Source: Prunella strophiata (taxonomy: Eukaryota; Chordata; Aves; Passeriformes; Prunellidae). Taken from it: a stretch of DNA of 64,000 bases. Shown here in pieces: positions 32,901-46,389 of the stretch (positions within the stretch are counted from its first letter, which is position 1; every line of letters starts with the position of its first letter). The notes below the pieces were generated by a model. That model ran no database searches. It saw only the letters and a program-made list of their open reading frames with translations, and was not told where the DNA came from. The DNA lies in assembly GCA_036583965.1 (NCBI GenBank), contig JAZBQD010000021.1, positions 15,800,266-15,864,265 on the forward strand, read 5' to 3'. The position numbers were made by a program, and so were the translations under genes.

Positions 32901-35858
32901 GTTGTGGCCTCCACCCTTGCATGGCATGAACCCTGATGAGCTCCAGAGCACTGGTGACTCAGGGTCACTCCCCTGCTCACACCTTGCTCAGGGTGAGCCC
33001 TCGTGGGGACAAATGGCTGGGCAGGTGGCACATCCCTCACAGGTCTCTGCAATGGGTGGTCCCTGCCCTGTGGCCACAGCAAGCCGTAGATAAGCCAACA
33101 GCTGCACACTCTGCACCTTCTCTCCTCCTCAGAGGGAAAGGGAATCATGTCACCTTTCCCCTTTAGCACAGATCTGCTGCTCAAATCCATCTAAGACAGG
33201 TTGTGAAGAGCCTGTGAGGTCATTGCCCTAATGGCTTTCATGAGAATCTTGATGTTAAAATCCTCTCTGGGTCAAAACTGCAGTCCCTACCTTGATTTCT
33301 TAGTAACTTTCTACCAGTCTGACTCTGAGAACCTATTCTTCTACCATCAGCTTTTCTCAGGAGCAAAGTGAAACCCTAAAGCTTCTGATGGTTTGCTAAG
33401 AACCTCCAGCTGCATAAACCTTCCATCTCTGGTACCATATAGAGACCTAGTCAAAGTCTTCCTCAGGGCAGTAGAATTGAGGCCTTAACCTAGATGAAAG
33501 CATGATAGGAAAAAATATCCATGATTAATTAATGGGCTATTTTGGGTTTTAAAACTGATGTTTATCAGTAAAATATTGGAAGGAGGAAAAATCAAATCAC
33601 ATTAATGCGAGCTCAATGGCAGAAGTAGCCAAATTGGAGCTCCAGCCTGGTGGTAAAGAGTAAAATGGGCCATGCCCTCTCTTTATCCTGATGTCCCCCT
33701 ACACCCATATCAGGAGAGACCCCTACACACCTCTGTCCTGAAAAAAAGCCCACTTTACTTTATTGTTCTCTCAGGAAAGATACAGTTCCCAACACCACAC
33801 CTTTCTTTTCAAGCTAGAACTTAACACCATCTCTAAACAGACAATGATATAACACACATTTCTGAGTGCGAGTATCCAGGGAGTGATAAATTGAAGGTTT
33901 GGGTTTTAGTTACATTAATAATGCATACAGAAAAGCTATTTGAAAATAAGAAAGTGATACATTTTATGCTGTGCAGTTTGTGGGGCAGAAATGGAAAGAA
34001 GAAATTCAGTTTTACATTTCCTATGTAGCTCTGGGTCAAGGTGACTCCCAGCACAAGCTGGAACAACTCCAATGGCAACCTCCTACACATCTACCTCATA
34101 TTGCTCCAGCTCCTCTCCCCAGCTTAGTCACTTCTCCAAGCATATTGTAGGGGAAGACCTGGGAGAGATAAGGCTCAGGATTGCCTGTCCCCTCCCTAGG
34201 GTGGCCTGGGGCATGACATGGGGGCTCTTTCCACTCCTGTCATCCTGTCTCCTGGTGTGAGTAAAGCATTTCAGTGGCAAAACTGTGCCTAAGGATGTAG
34301 CTGTAAATTGTGGAAGAAATGGCTGGAGCAGAGCCTTCAATTTGTTATTATTCAAAAGAAAGAAAGCAAACTGTTTCTACTGAACTTGGACAACCACACA
34401 AACCTGACATATAATCACTCTGCAAACATTGGTGCTGCTGCATGAATTTGCTCCAAGTGTCCTGGTACAAGATGGAAGACCAGAGGCATTTGGATCCTGC
34501 AAGGACAGGAAATGCATGTCCAGCTCTTCTCCCCTGCTCTGCCTTATTGTATGAGTGCTTGGTTCACCCAGGGAATGAAGAATCCCAGCACAGGGCAGCT
34601 GGGAATGCTGCATCTTTCGCAAGAAGGGCTGCTCACACACAGGGTTGCTTTTACTGGGGGCTGCCAGGACAGAAACTGCACTTGGGGATACTTTCCATGA
34701 GATGGGAAAGGGGCATTGCTTAACAAAGCAAGGCTACAGGCTTCCCAGCATACCACTGCACTGGCAATTAAATAAGCCTCTGAGCCACATGTGATTGTGC
34801 CTTAAGAAGTTAGTGTGATTCAGAATGATTTGGGTCGAGGAAAATATTCCCTTAAAGGATCCTGCCTGGACTTCTCAGTGAGTGGAGGGTGGGAGAGGAG
34901 AGTTTCCCAGTCCTTGTGCAAAGGTGAACTCTGCCCAGAAAGAAGAAACTCGAGCCCACTGCAGCCACCTAAGGGCATTCCACCAACCAAAATGGAAAAT
35001 TAATTAAGAGAGTGAATCATTTTCTGAGACTTACTCAGTTTTGTACTGCTTTAGTGTTCGTCTCTTCTGTCAGTAGAGCAGCTCTTGATCCAACACAGTG
35101 TTTATAGTCACGTTTCCATAGAGCCCTGGTGTGCAGAGCCAGCTGGTGGGAATGACCTGCAAGACCTGTTTATAGATCTCCATTACAGAGCCTCTCATTT
35201 TCTTGGATGATTATTGTAGGTGTCAAATAAAGCTAGATTACCTGTTTTATGTCTTAGAATGATAAGCAAGCCAAAGCAAGTCATTTGGCTCATGCAGTTA
35301 TACAGGTATACCTAGATATAAGTACACATGCATTATTTCAAGCACTCAAGGCAATCTTACAGCCTTTCTTGCTGGGATTTCGAAACCTTTTTCGTTTCAC
35401 CAAAACGTCCCTCTTGGTAAGGTGATGCTGGAATTTTGGCTTCTCTAGCAGGGCTGCAAAGCTCATCTGCAGGAGTTAACAGAGCATGGCAAGGGCACAG
35501 CACAGTGGTTTCATGGGGGCAAGAAGCTCCTCTCCCAGAAGACTGGTGTGGAAGGGGAGCCTCAGTCACAGCACAGCTTGGCTCAACAGTGATGCCTGCA
35601 ATGGCAACAAGGAGGTGAAGCATGTGCTGACAGAGCTCATTGCAGGGGAAGCTTGTAAATGACTCCTGGCACTACAGTTGGCAGTGGCCAGTGTTACCAG
35701 TCCTACCATTGCATAACATCTGCACTTTACCACAATCACCAAAACAATCAAGAAGAAAAGCAAGCTAACGCTTGTTGGGGAATAAACTCAGCAGTCACTC
35801 TAATATCACACATTTTTCCAGCCTGCAGCTCCACCTCCTTCTCTTTCTCTGCCTGGGA
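29986..35858. other. Noncoding DNA without assigned genes
   Basis: About 5.9 kb with no supported exon, RNA gene or transposon. It holds an A-rich (A6G)-type tract at 30413-30444 and a 13-base T run at 31476-31488. A GC-richer block at about 32500-33140 gives overlapping frames of 76-150 codons on both strands that share no family resemblance and probably arise by chance. Confidence 0.5.
30413..30444. repeat. A-rich tract with periodic G
   Basis: Runs of 6-9 A separated by single G bases, ending in atgg. A very similar tract, also ending near gaaatgg, lies at 40757-40783. Confidence 0.9.
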
Positions 35859-36172
35859 CGAGTGGGCTCCTGGCTGGTACCCGGAGGCCCCACCTTCCTG
35901 GGCGTGGTGGGGAGCAGCCCTGCTTCCCCTGGGCAGAGATGTGCTCAGGCTTCGGGATGCGCTGACTCAGTGATGCGGCGCTGATTGCGAGCGGCAGTTT
36001 CAGCCAGCCCCAGCCAGTGCATCATATGCATTCACCAGCACACAGACACAGCCACAAGCTTTTATAAATGGATTCCAGAGCCTGGCCAGCAGCGAGCTGG
36101 CTTGGGCTGGAGCCTCACACAGTGCAAATGAGGGTACGTGGGAGGCCTGCGCAACGATGGCCTTTGCGCTCC
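35859..36172 (+). promoter_or_regulatory. CpG cluster with AP-1/MARE-type site and TATA-like box
   Basis: About 15 CpGs fall within 315 bp. A TGACTCA core at 35963-35969 sits within gctgactcagtgatgc, one good half of a Maf/NF-E2 (MARE) site with a degenerate second half. A TATAAAT box lies at 36063-36069, about 95 bp downstream, which would place a start near 36090 on the + strand. A weak donor-like gtacgt follows near 36135. Sites and box are seen directly. Their joint action as a tissue-restricted promoter or enhancer is inference; no gene can be read downstream. Confidence 0.3.
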
Positions 36173-39100
36173 CACAGCTTGGGTCAGCTGAATGCTGAGC
36201 CCCATTCCTCAGCATAATCAAGAGATGCTCAGAGGCAGCTCTAATTAAAACAGATTGTCACGGCCCTGGGGAGGCTGTTACATGAAATGGAGTTCGGTGG
36301 GACCTGGGGAAGCTCTAGGAAAACCCCCTTTCTCTTCCACCTATTCCAAGATATTAATTTACACCCTCAAAGGATCCACTTCTCAAAGGTATGTCCTAAA
36401 AGCCAACAGATTCCAGTTCCTGCAGGGTGAGCCCAAGACCAAAGTGACCCTTGCAAGAGTCTCAAGTCCTGGTTTGAGAGCAGCTCAACCCCTTCCCAAA
36501 AGGAGCTGTTCTAGCTGACATGCTGCTCCTCTCAAACAATGAGGCAACATCCCCAGAGAAGAGAGGGTGTCTCTCACACAGACAAGCTATTCCAAGGCTG
36601 CTGGGCCCGATCCAAAATCAATTGAAGTACATGGAGAGTCCTTCCACTGATTCCAAAAAGGTTTGAATTAGGCCCAAACATCAAAGCCAACACCATAAAC
36701 TCTGCCTGGAAGCCAATACAGAGCCAAGTACCAACCCCTCAGCAGAAGTGTCATGTGCTTACAGTGAGATACCCAACCCACTCAGCAGGATGCTGCCTTC
36801 AGTGCTGGCTCCTCATTTCCCAGGGGATTTAGCTCCTGTTACTGCACTGCAGTGGATAACAGCACCAAGATCCACAGCCGCAGGGGAAGGTCACAACCCT
36901 CATTGCCAGGCAGAGATGGGGGAGGAAAAAAGGACAAAAATCAACAAACCAACAAAGTTTCTGTACATAAGGAATGGGGGCTCCGAGCTCTGTGCTAAGT
37001 AGTGGAAAAATCTTTATTCCCCCACAACCAAATGGAGCAAAATGATGACACAACGGCCTCAGTGCTTTAATCAGCAGGACAAGTCAAGCCTTTTATTCCT
37101 TTGTATATTCCAGTCAATGGAAAGTTATTGCTTAATTAACCCCCTTGAATGAATACCTGATAATTAATAAACCCATATACTGTACCCCAAGGCTTTGAGT
37201 TTAAGAAATCTCTTCTGTTCAAGTATGAAAAAAGAAAACATGCTGAACTAATGGGAAATAATTCTGGTAGAAGGCAAACCAATTAGGATTAGTGAATTCC
37301 ATTTCATTTAAAGTTCCAAGATAGAGAAGTAATTTATCTAGTAAATTAATAGTGTTAGTGACTTTCCTAATATATTAGCAAGTCTTTCGTATCATATTAG
37401 TGAAAACCAAGCTGGCTAATACAATAAAAGACTTATTATAAAGGTATGAAGGTTACTAATGTGATAAGATTTTTGCATCCAATTAGTATTAAAAGAAGGC
37501 TGCTCTAAAATGGACTTTTACATTTATTTGTATGATTACCCAACCTACTGTAGAGACCACAACTTTTATCTTAACAAATTATTAATCCTCCTCCCAAATT
37601 TGGAGCTACTGTGTGTTATGTTCCTCATGCAAAACTGCATGTGTGCCTCTATCTGCAGATCTGCATGGGTAACTGGCCCAGATTATTTGGTCTGGCTGCA
37701 TTGTGTTTAGCACAACACTACCGTGGTTTTGCATTCTCCTAACCTTGGATCAGTGAGAGACTGGTCTAATCAGATACAGCAGCCTGAAGGCAAAACAATT
37801 ACACTGAAATTATCATATGGAATCAAGCCAAAGCTCTGTCTTGTCTGCTATCCTGTCTTCATCAGTTGCTAGATCCTCCCACCCTTCTCTGGAGCAAGGT
37901 GAAAAATACCGGCTGCAGTGACCTGATGGAGTAAGCTACTTGCACAGGCATTTCCTCAGAGCATAACCAGATACTGGTTTCCTGAATGAAACAGCAAGGT
38001 TTAGGTCCTTTATAAAACCCTGAATTATAAAGTGAGTGTTATGATACATACCCGTGTAACTGTGCCCAGTGGAAGTTATGCTGAGGTGTCAGTGAGTTCC
38101 AGAGGTAACACTGCATTGGCATGAGAAGGGAAATGCTTTGGTTAATCTTAAAACATGCTGGGTTTTACACTGTGCTATTAGATACTGTATGGACACAGCT
38201 TTTTTTTTTTTTGTCCTGTGAGAGATCTCAGCTGCCTCTCAATGCATTTGCTGTGGGTTCACTAGCACAAGAGCAGATTTGCCTTCAGTGCCAACTGCAG
38301 TGAAGGTTGCATGTGGGAACACACAAAAATGGAAAAGACAAGAACCAAAAAGAGGGTTTGCTACATTTATTTGACCCACTGTTGTAAAAATGGGTAAAAT
38401 TTTGGATCTGAATACAGTTAATCTTATTTATTCAGTTGTGAAGTATCTGCCTATGTACATAGCTTTGCAGTGTGTTCATACACACAGTCTTTGGAAAGAA
38501 AGTTTTCAGACCATCATAAAATCCCTTCTTACTGAGTTGGCAGCAGAATTGTACAGAATCAGAACCGTACACATGGGTACTAAGAAATCAATTGTATTAG
38601 AGAATATAATTGGTGCTATTTTTCATCTTTAGAGTTCCTGCAAGAGTGGTTTCCTTAGGTAGATCAAATTAGTAAAGTAGAAACAGCTGCAGTCGATTGT
38701 CCACTGTTCGGGTCGAGGTTTGGGTGATAAAGACTGATCACAGTCAGGGGATGTTAATGTGGGAAGATATACTCTTGCACATTCCTCTGAAACCAGAGCT
38801 GTGACTGATCTGATTCATTTTGTACCCCTAAATCACTGGAAATTGTCATAGTCTGGATTTCAGACTTATGTCCTATCATTTCACCCCCATAAAAAACCCA
38901 GCATCTTACACATCAGCTTGGAATTTTGCCTAACTTTGCAATTCTCACACCTCTGTACCTCCAAGGCAGAGCTAATACAGAGCAAGCACAGGTGTGTGCA
39001 GGTGAGCTATATGCCAGGGTTTGTACTGATTCAGAAGTATAAGGAGTGGAAAAGCTTAGGATAAATTCCACCCAAGAGGACATCACACACTTATTTTTTT

Positions 39101-40667
39101 CAGCCCTGTCCCATAAATTTAGACCAAGGTAATTCCTGGTGAAGTGCAAGGTCAGTCTTTTAAGAACACCAAAAACTTCATGTTTTGCTGCAACAGTCAG
39201 CCTGAGACATCCTTGAGACAATTGTTACAGTTAAATTTAATACAGAACCTCTAGCTCTCAGAGTGTAGGAAGAATAATTATGCAAGTGTAGTAAAAGGTA
39301 TATTTAACTTCATAACTCATTTATTGCCCTTGTGGGGGTGAGAAAGGATCCCACATCATTAAAGCAGACTCTAAGCACAGAGAAAGCCAAATTTCTGTGC
39401 CTCTTGTAGAAGCACCAGATCATGGCTGCATCTGGATGGAGACAGCCAAAAAAAATGAGTGATTTAAATTATTTCTAGGGTGGAGGCAAAAAGGAGGAAG
39501 CAGGCACAGAGGAGGAGGAGGAGAGTGAGGAAGTTAGAGAGAAAAATAGCAATGGAGAAGTAAAGAGAAGCAGAGTGACAAGTAGGAATATTCACATAAG
39601 GGAACTTTTACACCTACAAGGAAGAGAGACATAAACAGGGAGAAGGTACAAGGGAGGGATGAAGGCTTGGGCCATGGTCACTGAGCTGGTGGGACAGGGC
39701 TGAGCTGAGCCCCAGAGCAGACACTGAGGGAACCTGGAACCTCTGGTCACAGGAGGCACCAACAGAGATGCTGGAAGGGCAGGAAGGAGGAAGATTTCTG
39801 TAGTGAAGGACTTAGGGATGCTGTAGAAAGAAAAAAAAAATTACTGTGTCAAAGCACCACAAAAAACCAGACAGCTGAAGAGAGAGGTCATGGGAACAAC
39901 AAATACCAGGGTGGCTGTGGGGGCCAGGGAAAGCAAGATGATTTGATAAGGGAAATCCAGATTCAGAGGTCAAAGGGGAAAAAGTTCTTGGTGAAAAATA
40001 GGTCAAGGGAGCAGTCTGACTTCATTATTTTACTTTTCAAACCTTTAATTTAACAGTTGCTAATGACAGACAGTGCACAAAATGACAGTTGTATTACCCT
40101 CCAACACTGATGTAAAAATAGGCATAATCCTGTTTTTGTGATGATTAATGCAGTGTGAAAAAGATAATTAAACGAGGCCTGGTGTACTTTTGCTTTCCAT
40201 GCCTCACTGCTACCTTCCATGGCTCCTGCTCAATCTCCTTGAAAATCTATTAGGCTCTGCTACCAGCATTTTATCACTTTCCCTGTGTTGAGTTAGACAT
40301 GCCCTCCCTGAGCTTTAGACAGGAAGCAATTCCTGGGAGGAGGCAGAGCAGGAGCAAGAGCGTGCCAGCACCCTGCCTGCCACCTCCCACTCATGTGATT
40401 GCCTGACTCCCAGAGAAATCCCAGCACAGAAAGGTTTTACTGGTAATGCTCACTCTTAATTAGCTAGTTCATGTAATAATAGCAACTTTTACCCCTTCAT
40501 CTGGTTGGAAAAACCTTTGGCAGCTGAGTTCACTCATGAAGGTGATGCACTCCACCAGCTCCCAGTTTGAAGCCTCATTTCTGAGAAGCATGGGAGGGCA
40601 ATGAGGGACAGAGGTGTCCTGAAAACATTAAAAATACTCTGTGGAAAATATTTGCATATAGTAGAAA

Positions 40668-40671
<4 letters not shown>

Positions 40672-40715
<44 letters not shown>
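40672..40715. repeat. Poly-T run (44 T)
   Basis: Forty-four consecutive T bases, the longest homopolymer in the window. The flanks are agaaaggac and agttctgc. Forty-one bases further on lies an A-rich tract, so the two could base-pair. The exact length is uncertain. Confidence 0.93.
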
Positions 40716-40717
<2 letters not shown>

Positions 40718-40756
40718 TTCTGCTTTGGAATTTTATCCCTACACTTTTTTTTAATT

Positions 40757-40783
40757 AAAAAAAAAAGAAAAAAGAAAAAAAAA
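40757..40783. repeat. A-rich tract facing the T44 run
   Basis: Runs of 10, 6 and 9 A separated by single G bases, directly after aatt. Together with the T run at 40672-40715 it makes an imperfect inverted repeat. Confidence 0.9.
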
Positions 40784-42398
40784 GGAAATGGCATGAAATG
40801 CCTGAAAAAAGGTTTTCATAGTTATTTTCTTTGCTGATGGCCTAGAAATTTGCTGGATTTGATTCTTAATAAACTGCAGGCAAATGTCAGCTTACTCCTG
40901 ACATTGTCAAAAATGGATTTTCTTGCTTTATGCCATCCCATACGCAATCAAATACACATTCAAAATACATAATGGTCTGCTGGTTTAAAATTATTGCTTG
41001 ATCCTGTGGCTGTGGAAAAGCAGTGGAGTCAGCCAGTGTTTCTTTGGGGTGCATCAGCGACAGAACTAGAACTGAAGACACTGCAATACCTCCCTCTTCT
41101 CCTTCCAGCTCCCAAAGCAATAAAGCCTCTCTATGCTAAATTAGACTATTGATCAGTGGCTACCATTCCTAATGGACATCCTGTCTCTCATGTCTGGGAT
41201 TAGGATGTTCTTTCTACTGCTGGATAATCTTAGTACTGTACAATTGCTCTTTCTCTGCTAATGACTGAATACAGGAAGAAATGTTTCCCTGTTGAGTTTG
41301 GTTTTTGAAAATCTCATAGCACAGGCTCACAAGAGATGAGCCAGAAAGGCCATTTTGTGACCTAGTGCTATCTGATCACATTCAATCTAACTACCAGGTA
41401 TTTGGGTTACTTCCTGTGAAGGGATGTTACATCATTAAACCACTATCTACAACACACTGTATGACACTCTGATAATTCAAGATATCATGTCACAATATTC
41501 ATTAGAAAGAATAAGAACAAGAACAACAACAAAAAGAGCCAAACCTTTCTTCCTGTTCTGGTGATGGTCAAATGATGAGCATGAACTGAAAGTCACACAC
41601 ACCCAACTTCTGAAAAAGTTTGAGCAGCCTGAACATCTGCAGGACACGCAGCCTGTGTGGGCAACTTTTCAGCTGGGGTAGCCCCAACAAAATGAATCTC
41701 AAGTGCTCCTGTGATTGCACGAAAAATAGGGCAAAAGACTCCCTTCTCTGTGACCCAAAACCCACACGTGGTCTCGCAGCCAGAGGAGCATTTCCCACGT
41801 GCTCAGCAGATCCTGTGCTTTGGCCCAGTGTGGGTGATGGACAGGAGAGTCCAGACAGAAACTACTCCAGCTCTTGTCTGGAGCTGCTGGGCAAGGAAGA
41901 CAACAGCAGTGGCAGATGACAGTACTTCTGTCAGTACTACTCCAGACAGCATCATTTTAACTCAGCTTCTTCCAGATCCTTTATCTTTCAGACAGGGAAG
42001 AAGAGCACACATCAATCAGCATTTTGGTATCTCAGCTGTTACCTGAATCTATCCCTATGGCCAAGACTGGGGGCAGATTTTATCCCCTTCATTGAGACCT
42101 CCAAAATCTGCACACAGCTTTTTTTATTCTATTTTCACCCATCTTCTTCCCAGTCAAAAACACAACTTAGAAGTAGGTAGCAAGTCAGGCTCCCAGGCTG
42201 TATGACACAGGACAGCCAAGGAGAGAGAGGGAGCCCATCCTTTATGTACCCTAAACTGTACCATGTCCAAATGTCAAGCCCTGGTGGTCAATTAGCAACC
42301 TGACACAAAGCTGGAACAATGGACATATCTGAGAGAGTTCATTGCACTTTCCCTGTCCTTTTCTATATCCACAACCAGCATCCAAATGGATGTCAAAG

Positions 42399-42426
42399 TT
42401 TTTTTGTTTTTTTTTTTTTTTTTTTT
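42399..42426. repeat. Poly-T tract interrupted by one G
   Basis: Seven T, one G, then twenty T bases, followed by ccttaaag. Simple sequence, with no retroposon body recognised on either side. Confidence 0.92.
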
Positions 42427-42707
42427 CCTTAAAGTGTAATCTCTTTTCTATCACACTGTGGCCTGCAACTCAGTATACAAGATGTACTATGGCATAATGA
42501 GATAGTGACAGCTGCTGAAGAAATGCTGTGTTATAAACATGCAATGATGCAGTGAACTGGCAAATCCATATGGCTGGAAAAATGAAGAGGAGCAAGAGGA
42601 AAAAAATTATTCCAGAGTTCTTGAACAAAATAGATAGTCAGGAGTTTGCTTCAGCTTGCATGCCCTAATCACAGCTTTTTCTTTAATGGAAAAAAGTTTA
42701 CATTCAC

Positions 42708-42755
42708 TTATATACACACATAAATATAACTCTATATAAATAAATATATATAAGA
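42708..42755. repeat. TA-rich low-complexity stretch
   Basis: Alternating tatata, acacaca and aaatata words, including aatatatataag. Likely low-complexity DNA of low melting temperature. Confidence 0.7.
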
Positions 42756-44411
42756 AGTATTATCCTCGGGATATCTACATGTGGCTGGAGAAGCAGAGGT
42801 GATATTTTCATACACTACCATATTTCTGCTTCTTATTCCTTTGAGCTCTTTGGCTGAAGAATCAATGTCTGAAACATCCCAGTACAAACTCTTTCAGGTA
42901 CCCCCCACCAAAACCTATGTGCATTTTCCCTCTGTCTGCACATACCCACCAGGGAAAGGCCAATCACTCACTTCTGCAGTGTCATCAGTCACGGTGGATT
43001 CTCTGTGTGTCAGAACAAATGAGCATGGACAGGATGGACAGAGGACATCACCGAGGGAGACCCCAAAACCACATGGAAATGTTTAAACAGCTTATATATG
43101 CCCTCATAATTGATGGATCCCAGCAAGCAGACACATCCATTGCTTTTAAAAACGCTGATAAATCCAAGTCCATGACACATGTTTCTTAGGAAAGCAAGTA
43201 TTATGGCTTTTTAAAAAACTGAATGAGTAGATGGGAACTTGCAGTCACATCAATCCCCATTTTCAAACCTTGCTGCTGCAGTTTGCTTCCCATTCCTGAA
43301 TGGAGTTCCTAATGAAGGGGGCACAGCCTCACGAGCATCATGTGCTAATGGTGGCAACACAGCCCCTCCTCAGTCCAGCCACTTTTGCTTGGGCCCTAAA
43401 CACAAGATTAAAAATCCCAATTTTGTTACACAGATTTGCACTTACAGCCCCAAAGCAGATGGAAACAGGCAAAGCTGAAGCTCGTGAGTCTGCTCTTTTG
43501 TATGGCACTTTTCCATCCACCTTTAATCAATGATGTCTGAGAAATGAAGGCTCAACGAGTATTCAGTCCAGCACTGGCAGCATTTCCCAATGCTCCATAA
43601 TAATCCTCAGACTTTTATGGAGAGTTTTCTCCCTGGTGATTTTTTTCCCTTGTCATTTAGTGCCACTATTTCAGATTTCCTGTTGCTGAACTGCTGGAGT
43701 GTCATCAGTGCGTCTATATAGAGTGTGAGAATATATTTGGAAAGCTTATATCCAAGGGCCATTGGAGATGACTAACATTTTTACACTGCACAAAAGAAGA
43801 GAAAATAAATTTAGGAATAGCAAATAGAGCCACTGTGTTATTTCCTTCCCTGTAAATAAATAACTGTAACACTTCTACTCCAGTCGTGGAGCTGGGCATC
43901 CAGCATCTTTGTGGAGAAGGAACATTTCAGGCAGCCATAAATGTTCACCCAAGACATTGACAATGAAGGCTTAAGATAGCACAAATTATAGGGAACATGA
44001 AAGAAGCCCTGCTTCCCTTGAAGACACCACCTGTTTAAGCACCTGGGAAAAATTATTCATAGCACTTTACCACTACACAGACAATAAAGATCCTATGGAA
44101 ATGTCTTTGTTTAAAATCAACATTTATGGCCCCGATTTCATAGAAGGCTATGTAAATCCTAAGTGATGCAACAATTGCAAAATGGCATCCTTATAAACAT
44201 GGGCTCCTCACACCAGGCTCCAGCACAAGGCAAACCATTTCAGCTTTAGAATGTCATACTTTAGGAGCTGGGAACCAAGACCAGAATTTTCTTCCTTCTA
44301 ATCTTCATTCTGGTTTGCTTCACCTCAGTACATATTTATATAATGAATTTTTCCCTGCACAAAACTGCCCTCCTCAGCTGAATACCTATTAACTGAAAAA
44401 TGGGAGCAGAA

Positions 44412-44755
44412 TCCATTGGCATTCATCCTAGTGCTGCCACTCGGTTCTGTGTCCTTGTCCAAGTCAGTAGAGATCTGATCCCATAAGAGCAACCAAAACC
44501 TCTGCAGTTGGCCCCCCTCCCTTTGCTGTGCAGATGGATGAGCTCTATATTCACCAGGAAAAGGGAAGCAGGAGACAGACATCAATCAGATGAGAGCCCA
44601 GGTGATGTGTGTCCTTATACCCATCCCCAGGAAACACATCCAAGCCTTCATTCCTCTGCATTGTGCCTGATTTACTTATCTGCAGAATGGGAGCCAGAGT
44701 ATTTCACATCATGCCTTGATCATAGTTGTAATTTAGAAGCACTAAGATGTGTCCA
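44412..44755 (+). mobile_element. MIR-family SINE remnant split by about 180 bp
   Basis: The left part, 44412-44467, includes ctgccactcggttctgtgt and ccttgtccaagtca, which follow the MIR order ctgccact...ctgtgtgaccttgggcaagtca. The right part, 44650-44755, continues with ctgcattgtgcctgattt and acttatctgcagaatggga, the next portion of the same consensus. The 182 bp between them (44468-44649) are not MIR-like and I cannot name them. The simplest reading is a later insertion into one old MIR. Two separate MIRs, each truncated, is the alternative. Confidence 0.6.
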
Positions 44756-45217
44756 CAGAAATTTAAAATATTATGTTTAACAAGTGTCCCTTCATTTAAT
44801 TTTGAACAATAAATTTTACAGTTACCTTGCATGGCTTTGATTTGCTTCTGAGCCTTGTTTGAAGATCTCCTGAAACCAATTAACGTGTTCTCCAGCCATC
44901 TCATTTGACTCTTTCGTTGCTGGCACTTTTTGGGAATAACCATTTCACCACAGTGGAGAAAGGGTTTGGGTGTGTTTGTGTCTCCACACAGATGTGGCCC
45001 AGGCACGTTCAGAAGGTGCAGGGGACAGCACCTCCAGTGTGAAGGATTCACAGAGCACCAAGCTACAGGATGAATGGAGTCAAGGACCTTCCAGCCCTTC
45101 CCTGAATCATTTTATCATCCCACTAGAATTTTTCCTTACATCCAGGGAGCAGCACTGTGGGGTGAGGTAAGAGTAAAGGTTTCTGCTCCTGACAGCCCTG
45201 CTGGGGTACCCGACCCT

Positions 45218-45275
45218 GCGGTGCCGCGCAGCAGAGCTCGCCCTGTCCCTAACACTTCCTCTCAGTCACGTAGGA
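45218..45275. other. Small CpG-retaining patch
   Basis: About six CpGs in under 70 bp around cctgcggtgccgcgcagcag, plus a CACGTA word near 45268. A gag/gtaaga donor-like site lies 40-50 bp upstream. It is too small to call an island. Confidence 0.25.
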
Positions 45276-46389
45276 GCCTGATGACTTCTGTCTGCTTTCT
45301 AAGCTGAGGAAAATACCAGGAACTGTCCTCCCTCCCCACCCCCCACTTCCTGCAGAGAAACCCCAATAGGCTTCACAGAAAGAGGAAATGACTGTTGCCT
45401 TCAGACTGGGTTTTTGGGTTATAGCCTTCTTTCTCCTCTGCTTCAGAAATTGCCTCTTCCTTCCATTTCTCTGTGCCTCAGTCTTTCAACCTTATTTGAA
45501 TTGAATGTCTTCTTTTTGATCCCACTTGTAACTCGAGAATGTTTCAGTCACCACAGAAGATTTGAGCAGCTAAGACAGTAAAAGAGACAAATAAATGAGT
45601 ACAGTTAAATTTTGTTATTTTTATTACAAGATAAATTCCCCCTCTCCAATATTACTTCTTCAGAAGGAGAAAAGCTGGTGAAGGGACAGAGAAAATCTGG
45701 CTAGAGCAAAACTCTGGCCTTTGAGAACTGGGTGAGTGGGTTTGTAATGGGGTGAGGAGCTTGTCCCTGGTTTGCTGGAGCCTGCATGGACATATCAGGC
45801 TCTCTAAGCTCTTGCTACATTATAAAGAAGGAGCATGTGGCTTCACCAGAGCAATATCCACAGGCTTAGGCTGCTTAACAAGGAGAAACCTGCTATTCAC
45901 CTTGGCTGCTACCATAATTTTAAACTTGAGGAAGGGACTAAAAAAGAGTAATCAAGACATAAGGAGTTGCAGAATTTTGATCTTTTTTCATTACATTTTC
46001 ACTGAGTAAAAGTAAGTCCTTAAAATACTGTCTAAGAAATCATGCAATGTTTAATATTGCAGTGGAAGATTTTCACAGTGTTTGGCTGAGGATACAATCT
46101 GCCCTGGCAACAGTTGTGGCTGGTTATTTTTCCAAATGAATGAAAACACAGATACAAGCAGGAGTTACTGCAACTGCTGCTGCCTCATTTATCTCTGCAG
46201 TCAGGTTGCTACTGGTACAAGAGCTCAGTTTTATACAGGAAACACAATTGCAGGTGCAGAACTCCAAGCTCCTGTTTACACCCACCAGCGGGAGGCTCAC
46301 CTCCTTAAATGCATCTGTCTATGTGCAAAGCACTGGAGAAATTGCCATAATAATGATACCTTCCCCAGAGCATACATAAATATTACAAT

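Larger units (their letters stand above)
36173..44411. other. Noncoding DNA without assigned genes
   Basis: About 8.2 kb, locally very AT-rich around 37100-37500 and 42700-42760. No exon or RNA gene is supported. An 80-codon frame on + at 38390-38632 has a protein-like composition but resembles no family I know and shows no convincing splice context. Homopolymer tracts at 40672, 40757 and 42399 are listed separately. Confidence 0.5.

Noticed and set aside
38390..38632. 80-codon + frame with natural-looking composition
   Set aside because: No known family, no good flanking splice sites and no repeat origin; not enough to call an exon.
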